DNA from: Phytoseiulus persimilis
Lineage: Eukaryota > Arthropoda > Arachnida > Mesostigmata > Phytoseiidae
Assembly (NCBI GenBank): GCA_037576195.1
Contig: CM075102.1
Span: forward strand, 14,566,745 to 14,630,744
DNA: 64,000 nucleotides
Direction of reading: 5' to 3'
Positions 57,498 to 64,000 of the stretch are shown piece after piece; within the stretch, counting starts at the first letter, position 1, and every line of letters begins with the position of its first letter. Made by a program: the position numbers and the translations under genes. Below the pieces are notes generated by a model. That model saw only the letters and a program-made list of their open reading frames with translations, was not told where the DNA came from and made no database searches.

Positions 57498-59497
57498 TAG
57501 AACGCCGTACATAGCCACGTTGTGAAAAACGGATCCAATTTCTGAAGAATGATCGGGTTTTTTCCGAGCGTCGGATGCGACGCAGATGCGATTTCGATTT
57601 TCCTCGATCACTTTTCACGGTATCGCGGAGAAAAATAGGTGTGCTCCGCAACACTATTTTCAAAGCCATTCTCCGATCTGAGGTCGTTCTGCTGATGTTG
57701 GCTGTATCAAATGTTTCTATGGAGAAACCTATTGTCAGATTTCGGGACCTGCGGTTCGACGCGTTTCGGACCGAACGGACGCAGCGGGCTCGTGCGACCG
57801 CCCAGCTCAATGGCCGGCGCTCCAAATCGTTGAGAAGCAGGTCGCGTTTCAATGTTCGGACGGTGAACATTGGGGGGGGGGGGACCTGGAATGGCGAATG
57901 AATCTCCACGACTGATTCCGAAATCTCTGTATATGTATATGGGACGCCAGATTCAGTGAACCATACTTGAGTTGATTTGTTCTTCACATGGTCCGCCCGC
58001 ATTAGTCCGAGCATAAATATGCCCGCCCCTGCTCTTGACAATGGAGCTGATGATTTTTCCGAGGGTATGGCGTCTTTTGGGTACGGCTTCGTACTCGTCG
58101 CGATGAAAACTTCTCGGAATCGCGGCCGAGTCGCGAGTGAGACGATGGAGAAATGTGGGAATGGACGGGATCATTGATTCCGGACGGACTGGCATTTGAA
58201 TGGCAATGAAAATGAGACGGACGGCCGAGTTCCAATATTGACAGAAGAGGGGAGAAAATGTCATCGAACAATGAAGGAACTGGCCGAACTTAGGAGTAGA
58301 CAAGTACCACGGACAACGAATGCTGAAATGACGAGCCCGAGCAGATTGAAGAGCTGCCAGTTCCCTTGAACGTTGTTCGTCGCGGCTCTCAAACCGCATC
58401 TTTTGTCGGCCAGACTTGAGAGTTGATGAGAACGGATTCCGTGTGACGACGATAGGAATGAGAACTCTTTTTCAACGCTTGCGGGCACTCACTCGATGAA
58501 CAAACCCTTTGACGCAACACCAAACGTACTTCCCGTGAAGGACTCCTTTTTAGCAGCACGGAGCAACAGGAATTCGGCCCAGCTGCTCTAAAGGTGTCTC
58601 TGTGTGCCTTTGACTGTTAATCGACGGAGAGACTCACAAGATTTTCCGATCTGGGAGATCCCAACCTGTGAGCGAGCGGGTTTCTCGACCGAGAACTGAT
58701 GGAAATCGAGTTGCTTCGAACGAGTCTATCGCGCGCAGAGAAGTGATGAACGTTTGTCAGAAACGAAACCCCGACAATTCCGTTTCGTGTTTGTTTTAAT
58801 TGTGCTCCTCTGGACGATAGCCTCTCAGGACTACAAGTCAGTTCCGAAGGTAAGCAGCATTCAATGGTACCCGATATCTGATTGTTGGGCGATTCCAATC
58901 ATATTCATCGGCAGTTTTACTTGATCCGCCGCGGCAGGCCGCGAACGACCGAAACCGACGTCATATAATAGCTTCCTGTACTGCTGCTTCCGCTCTTTTC
59001 TGCGAACTCGCCAGGCCGCCTCGCCGCTCGACGATTCTCAGCATCATCCCGATGGCGGACGGGTCGACAAAAAAGAGAAAGGATTGTTTTTCGGTGCGAC
59101 ATGATTTGAAAGAATAAATTCTTAGTTCGTATTGAAGATGGGCTCACGTCTCCCGGCTGTGCTGTAGACCGAAGGAAGAGCGACCCGCGCTCATTTGAAC
59201 CTCTGAAAATCATATGTTTGAGCAATTGGATTCCGAATCTGCGTCTGAATGATTCAAGTCTGGCGACTGTATTTCGGACCAGTCGTTGGAGCCATGCAAG
59301 TCCCAGTAATGTTCCACGGGTGCGCCATCGCCTCTTACACCGTCAAGCTACAATATAATTTCTGGTAAAAAACATAGAGGATGAGGTGAGGGCAGCCTGG
59401 ACGGTTCAACAAACAGACTGCTTCAGCGAAGGCCCGACCAAGGCTCGGAAGAATCGAACAGCGGAACTCCCAGCCATCCGGGCTCCTCCCTACGGAT
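57498..59497. other. Interval between the duplication and the 59.5-kb open frame
   Basis: About 2 kb without a recognisable gene. It holds the second copy of the 90-bp repeat (59,033-59,125) and a run of ten G at about 57,871-57,880. Confidence 0.35.
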
Positions 59498-59800
59498 TTG
59501 TTCCCGAACTACCTGCATGGGGAGTCGTATGATCTCACCCCTACTCGTTCAGTTGCCATTTCTGAGCAACGATCCTCTAGCAACTGGAACGGCAACGCTG
59601 TCATTGAGATGCCGCCGCAGTACTGGAACAGGATACAAAGCTCGCCCGAGCAAATGATGAACAAACGAGTCTGCCTCGTGAGTCTCCTGGATTCTGTTCT
59701 CTTCCCCAACCCACCTGTCTGGGGAAACGTGATTCTGACGGAGAGCTCGAAGTTTGCTCGAGTGTCGGTTGGACACAAGTCACCTTCCTTGCGGCCATGA
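59498..59800 (+). CDS. Diverged relative of the 47.3-kb open frame
   Basis: Plus-strand frame with IEMPPQYWNRIQSSPEQM, KRVC and SSKFARVSVGHKS, matching the words of 47,264-47,749. It ends just upstream of the LINE endonuclease remnant. Whether it is a gene fragment or part of an interspersed repeat is open. Confidence 0.25.
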   Translation: MFPNYLHGESYDLTPTRSVAISEQRSSSNWNGNAVIEMPPQYWNRIQSSPEQMMNKRVCLVSLLDSVLFPNPPVWGNVILTESSKFARVSVGHKSPSLRP

Positions 59801-60264
59801 GTAGGCCACGGGAGCGTAATCTCTAAAGTGACTCCAGCTGAGCAAAATTGAGTTCGCGAATACCGAATTAACTCGTGATCGTGGGAGATTTCAATTATCC
59901 GAAAATCCGATGAGAACACCCTCACGACGATCAGAGCTCATCCAATGAAGAGGCGTTTTTGAATTGCTGTGAGGCAAATGGTCTCCGCCAACTAGTCAAC
60001 TTTCCCAAACACTCATCGGGAAATACCCTGGACATTCTACTCACAACGAATCCTGAGCTCATAACTGATCTGAGGCCCTCACCTTCCCCGGTAGTCTCTG
60101 ATCATCTCGTCATCCATTTCGACCTCATTCTGTCGCAGACAACTCAAAATGTCAATCTCGATTCGCTTAACTTCAAAAAGATGGATGAGGAGAACATTGC
60201 CCTTCATCTTGATCTGGTCAACTGGCGACATGTGTTTTCTACCTGTTCATGCGTAGATGAGATG

Positions 60265-60904
60265 GGTGTATACCCTGGATGCCGAAAAATCGAGCCAGAA
60301 ATGTATGAAGCCGAAAAATCGAGCCCGAAAAGCATGAAGCCGAAAGGCATGAAGTTGAAGAGCGTGAAGCCGAAAACCTCCTCTCCCAACAGCGGAGCGG
60401 TCGGGACTGGCTTAGCGGGGAGGAATTGCACCTTCGTTATGCTCAGCCTACCTACTTCTTCTGCCTCGCTTACGTCCTCGCTGTTCCGCATCTACGGTCC
60501 CTAGTTCGCAAGCAAGCAACTGAGCAAAGGTTGAGCTGCTACAGGAAGCAATCTGCTGAGCGCGAATATTGAAGTTTCCGAGGTCAACTCGCTAGAACTG
60601 AAGAGGAATCTTCACCTCCAGGTCCAGTACTATTCGCAGAATACGCTGGTACAACACCTTGTTCTTTCCCACCAAAGAGGGAAAACCGGCATCGGAACAC
60701 TGATTCTTCGCAGCAGGTGCGTGTCATCCAAATGAGTCTCACAAAGGTACAGATCGACGAAACGATACAGAAATCCCATGCCGCCAAACCAGTCCCGAAC
60801 ACTCCGCCGGTGGGAGAGGAGGTTTCCGGCTTCATGCCTTTCGGGCTCGATTTTTCGGCTTCATGCGTTTCGGGTTCGAATTTTCGGCTTGTCGGACCCT
60901 AACC
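60265..60904. mobile_element. 640-bp DNA transposon (MITE) inside the LINE, 8-bp target duplication
   Basis: A perfect 8-bp duplication ATGAGATG flanks the element (60,257-60,264 and 60,905-60,912). About 120-150 bp at each end are inverted copies of each other. Left: ATGAAGCCGAAAAATCGAGC and CCTCCTCTCCCAACAGCGGA. Right, on the minus strand: ATGAAGCCGAAAAATCGAGC and CCTCCTCTCCCACCGGCGGA. Each arm has an internal short tandem pattern (GAAGCCGAAA-CGAGCCCGAAA). The tips read GGTGTATACCC and GGTTAGGGTCC. No transposase. The LINE frame reads on across the empty site (DEM then YSKF). An 8-bp duplication fits hAT, Merlin or P; the superfamily is not settled. Confidence 0.75.
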
Positions 60905-61525
60905 ATGAGATGTACTCAAAGTTTGTTGACTGTTGTACATTTCTCTTTGAACAATTCACTCCGATTCGCTCCAGTACGAAATCGACTGCTGACCTTGAAA
61001 GACACATATCACGCTTGGAAACTGAACTGAATCTTGGATGCAATGAATCAGAGAAAGTATCGAAGCGTCTGCGAAAGGCCGTACTCCGAAAAAGAACTCC
61101 TGTGGAGACTAGACTGGACTTCAGGAATGTCAAATTTATCGTTACTCGAATGCTCGCCTCAAAGGACATGAATCTGTTCCGACACTCAGGACACCTACGA
61201 CAAATGTATCGGAACCATAAAACAAAGCTGATTATCTTGCCAGTCATTTCGCTGCGGTGTACTACCCAACAAAATCCAAGCTTCCACTAGATTCACCCGT
61301 GAATACCATCCGCCCTTTACTCGTTCCCGACCAAGCAATCGTCTTCAATGAGGAATCGGTCCTCCATCAGCTCTCCTCCCTGCCGATGAAGACATCTTAT
61401 ACGCCTGACAATATTCCACCGATATTCTTCAAAACTTTCAGACTATTCCTATGCGAGCTTTGGCCCTAATATTTCAGCGTTCTTGCTAAGATGGAATAGT
61501 ACCTGCACTCTTTCGGTGTGGTATC

Positions 61526-62785
61526 GTGACCGCTGTACACAAAGAAGGATCCAAGGACGATGTAGCACATTATCGGCCAGTCTCTCAATCCTCAATCGCG
61601 TGTCTTGTGCTGGAAGAGATAATCCATTCACACATCACGCGACATCTTCAAATCAATAGTATTTTTGATCCTCGACGATACGGTTTTGTTCCTAGAAGAT
61701 CAACATGCACACAATTGCTCTCCATGGTGCAAGAGTTTGGGCACTACATCAATGACGGTGTTCCTCTCCATGCTATTCACTTCGACCTCAAATCGGCCTC
61801 CGACAAGGTTGATCACACAATCCTCCTTGAGAAGATGAATCGGATTGGCCTGCATTCCAAAACGATCGAATGGAGCAGTAGCTTCCTGAGTAACCGCTCG
61901 TTCAGAGTCAAAGTCGAAAACCAATTGTCAGCCCCCCTCCCTGCTCCATCTGGTGTAGCTCAGGGAGGAGCCCTATCAGCACTTCTATACGTCATGTATG
62001 TTTTCGACATTGGTGCCTATCTCCCTCCTTCCACCAGTTATCTCCTGTTTGCGGATGATCTGACGCTATTCGGACCCGCGCGTGATTCTGCTGACCGTAT
62101 CACCCTTCAAGCAGCCATTGATGGAGTGACGCGATGGCGTGACGATAACAGAATGACGCTATCCTCATCGAAATGTGCCGTCCTTGCAAGGAATGGATCG
62201 AGGTCTCCTCTTCCAACATATGGAATAGAGGGCCATCCCCTTCCAGTGGTACACAGCATCCGCGATCTTGGCGTGAAGATGGGTTCTGATCTCAACTTCG
62301 ATGAGCACATAACAAACATACTTTTCTCTGCTCGCAACGTGGTAAACTCGATCTTCAGATGCTTTGTGATCAAACGTCCTGAATTTTACATACGATTGTA
62401 TGAATCTCTAGTCTTGAGCAAGTTCTTATACTGTTGTACTATTTGGATGCCATACAAAGCTAAACATGTTAAAATGGTTGAATCTGTTCAGAAATATTTC
62501 CTGAAGCGATTACACATGCGTTGTTCCTTTGCCAAAGAAGTTCCCCCTCTCAAACCCATTATGGGAGTTCTTGGAGAGCAAGACTCACGCATCCTGAAGC
62601 GAATCAGACTCCTGGGAGAGATGGATCATTATTTTGAAACCAACATTAACCGCCTCCGTTATGGATGTGCCGTACGGACGAAGTCCGTCGCGAGGACTGA
62701 TGCTGTCAACAACTCATTCTCGTGGCGAATTTGTTCAAAGATGTCGAGAGGGCAAATTCATTGTGATCCTTTCCTGTTCCTGTGA
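61526..62785 (+). CDS. LINE reverse transcriptase domain, 419-aa open frame
   Basis: An uninterrupted reverse transcriptase reading frame within the decayed LINE. It has the palm motifs HFDLKSASDKV (normally FDLSKAFDKV, with the first catalytic aspartate present), PSGVAQGGALSALLY and FADDLTLF, then the thumb and C-terminal region CCTIWMPYKAKHVKMVESVQ and RCSFAKEVPPL. The serine in SASDKV where most LINEs have KAFDKV, together with broken upstream domains, suggests an old, inactive copy. Confidence 0.85.
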   Translation: MTAVHKEGSKDDVAHYRPVSQSSIACLVLEEIIHSHITRHLQINSIFDPRRYGFVPRRSTCTQLLSMVQEFGHYINDGVPLHAIHFDLKSASDKVDHTILLEKMNRIGLHSKTIEWSSSFLSNRSFRVKVENQLSAPLPAPSGVAQGGALSALLYVMYVFDIGAYLPPSTSYLLFADDLTLFGPARDSADRITLQAAIDGVTRWRDDNRMTLSSSKCAVLARNGSRSPLPTYGIEGHPLPVVHSIRDLGVKMGSDLNFDEHITNILFSARNVVNSIFRCFVIKRPEFYIRLYESLVLSKFLYCCTIWMPYKAKHVKMVESVQKYFLKRLHMRCSFAKEVPPLKPIMGVLGEQDSRILKRIRLLGEMDHYFETNINRLRYGCAVRTKSVARTDAVNNSFSWRICSKMSRGQIHCDPFLFL

Positions 62786-62880
62786 CACACTGATGATTAC
62801 AGTGTTGTGATGCCGTTATCGTTTACACGAAAAAAAACCATCACCAAAATGAAGAGCTATTGAATTGAAGAAATTGAATA

Positions 62881-63234
62881 CGTTGGGACAGCTACACATA
62901 ATGAAAAAGTGGGGAAGATCAACTCGGATGTGAGGATGAAAGCGGCGGATATAGATTCACCGTTGCTCTTGATTCTCACTATACCGTTGCTTGGTCGGCT
63001 CACATAGTTGAACTACGAGAGACACTTAACTCTGTTGCCAGCGCAAGATTCATGAACCTGGAGAAGTGCGGCCTCCTCGTGGATCTCAGTGCCCGCGGTC
63101 CACATTTTCATTGCCCGCCGACAGTGTTCCCTCAACTTTCAATGAGTGTCCAGCAAAGGACGAGAACGATTCGGGAGAAATTCCCCTCCGGTGGCTTCCT
63201 TTCGAGCGATTCAGCTGTAGAGGAGCTGGAAATG
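62881..63234. other. Short interval between the LINE and the right-edge duplication
   Basis: About 350 bp with one short plus-strand frame (63,052-63,237) that has no signature. Nothing else is visible. Confidence 0.35.
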
Positions 63235-64000
63235 TAGTCTGGTAACCGCCATGGACGATTGAACCCAATTTCTGACAGATACAAAGACCCACATCATGAG
63301 ATCCATATTTTTTCCATACGGATGAGCCATGAACTTCTGAAACCAAGCTCATTCACGACGATCCTGAATCCTCTGCTCAGTTTTCAAGTCTACTGTTTGG
63401 CAGAACTCGGATTCCGCTTCAGCTTCTAACATAACCGGGGGAGAATTCATCTCCTCCCAACAATGCGTTCTGCTCATTGACGAAATCTACGCAGAAATGA
63501 TGAAAAGGACGGCGGATCACAATTCGCTTTATTTGAGTTCTGGAATCGCTTTTCAGAAAGCCATTGGGTGTGGGACGCCTGACGGGAACGTTGACGATCC
63601 CGATGTATAAGGATCTCACCTGAAGGAGTGTCTTCTCTCCAAGGGGGAACAGAGTACTGCTCGATGACCACTCTTTCACACAAGCTTGAGAGGCTCCAAC
63701 CGGAACCGGGGGAAGCTGGGAGTTGATTTCGGTTCTAACGCCTCTGGAAGCGATGCCGCAGATCTTCCAATGTGACAACCTTCTCAGCTGCAGACCGTCT
63801 TCCCGGTTTGGCCCTTGTCCTTCAGACATTCCGTGAGCGCGACCAGACGCTGGTGGGAAGTGAAGTTGGACTTTCCTCCGTGGGACAGGAGTACCGGCTC
63901 CTGAGCATCTCGACGACACTCCATCGGTGTCACGATGACGGAATCGCGCAACGGTGTGAATCAGATTCAATTCTAGCGCCGCTTGCAGCAATGACGTAGT
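63235..64000. repeat. Right copy of the 0.77-kb direct duplication, cut by the edge
   Basis: Counterpart of 54,755-55,520, carrying copy E. The match continues to the last base of the window. Confidence 0.85.
63419..64000 (-). CDS. Secreted-family copy E, cut by the right edge
   Basis: Nearly identical to copy D with a constant offset of 8,480 bp, including LSHWKICGIASRG, VGASQACVKEWSSSSTLFP and the AATAAA at 63,533-63,528. The segment carrying MECRR and FTSH lies at about 63,795-63,930. By analogy with blocks A/B and D/C, a signal-peptide copy should lie just beyond the right edge of the window. Confidence 0.4.
   Translation of the reverse strand, partial: TTSLLQAALELNLIHTVARFRHRDTDGVSSRCSGAGTPVPRRKVQLHFPPASGRAHGMSEGQGPNREDGLQLRRLSHWKICGIASRGVRTEINSQLPPVPVGASQACVKEWSSSSTLFPLGEKTLLQVRSLYIGIVNVPVRRPTPNGFLKSDSRTQIKRIVIRRPFHHFCVDFVNEQNALLGGDEFSPGYVRS

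Larger units (their letters stand above)
59860..62880 (+). mobile_element. CR1/Jockey-group LINE, 5'-truncated, interrupted and decayed
   Basis: The endonuclease remnant starts near 59,870 with VIVGDFNYPKIR, followed by an in-frame stop, then NCCEANGLRQLVNFP, NTLDILLTTNPELI and SDHLVIHFDL: the C-terminal half of an APE endonuclease. A 640-bp DNA transposon sits inside (60,265-60,904). The linker then goes on (YSKFVDCCTFLFEQF, then LERHISRLETELNLGC), with frame changes near 61,230-61,530. Reverse transcriptase is open from 61,526 to 62,785, with AVHKEGSKDDVAHYRPVSQS, EIIHSHITRHLQ, YGFVPRRSTCTQL, HFDLKSASDKVDH, PSGVAQGGALSALLY and catalytic LLFADDLTLF. The 5' endonuclease half and ORF1 are missing. 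The 3' tail (about 62,855-62,880) is rich in TTGAA. Confidence 0.85.

Noticed and set aside
1-64000. CRISPR arrays, operons, bacterial genes, rRNA
   Set aside because: No regularly spaced repeats, no Shine-Dalgarno-led gene strings and no rRNA sequence; every recognised gene is intron-bearing animal type or sits in such a context.

Overview
The window is nuclear DNA from an animal. Coding regions are split by many short GT-AG introns, mostly 60-300 bp, and several genes are animal-type or show an animal-type layout (ninjurin, MANF, haspin, BIN3/MEPCE, EDEM2). Compact genes, short introns and AATAAA signals close to the stops fit an arthropod. A mite or other chelicerate is my best guess, but that is inference and nothing in the window proves it.

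Positions 1 to about 36,300 are gene-dense and hold single-copy housekeeping genes on both strands. In order they are: PSMD2/Rpn1 (-, cut by the left edge), ALG14 (+), haspin kinase (-), an unrecognised single-pass membrane protein (+), V-ATPase c'' subunit ATP6V0B (-), RTF1 (+), the 7SK capping enzyme MEPCE/BIN3 (+), SRP receptor alpha SRPRA (-), mitochondrial MTERF3 (-), EDEM2 (+), an uncertain minus-strand gene, and ninjurin (+). Exon joins were worked out by hand from splice signals, reading phase and family conservation, and nearly all close in frame. ALG14, SRPRA, EDEM2, MANF and V0B all serve the secretory or endomembrane system. They are not co-regulated as far as the sequence shows.

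The intergenic DNA carries short DNA transposons: a pogo/Tigger-like MITE with TA duplications at 11,382-11,791 and a hAT-like element at 18,812-19,645. An old, broken Ty1/copia element lies at about 38,713-42,500, directly before MANF (42,754-43,815).

From about 44,000 to the right edge the DNA is gene-poor and repeat-rich. It holds a minus-strand family of secreted, cysteine-containing proteins that I do not recognise. The family is present as tandem and segmental copies (50,263-51,387; 54,939-55,981; 63,419 to the edge), with degenerate copies at about 52.3 and 56.9 kb and a diverged member at about 53.7 kb. Two large direct duplications are visible: about 50.9-52.9 kb against 55.5-57.5 kb, and 54.75-55.52 kb against 63.23-64.0 kb. 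A CR1/Jockey-type LINE (about 59.86-62.88 kb) contains a 640-bp DNA transposon flanked by a perfect 8-bp duplication. The secreted family and its duplications are the best candidates for something undescribed.
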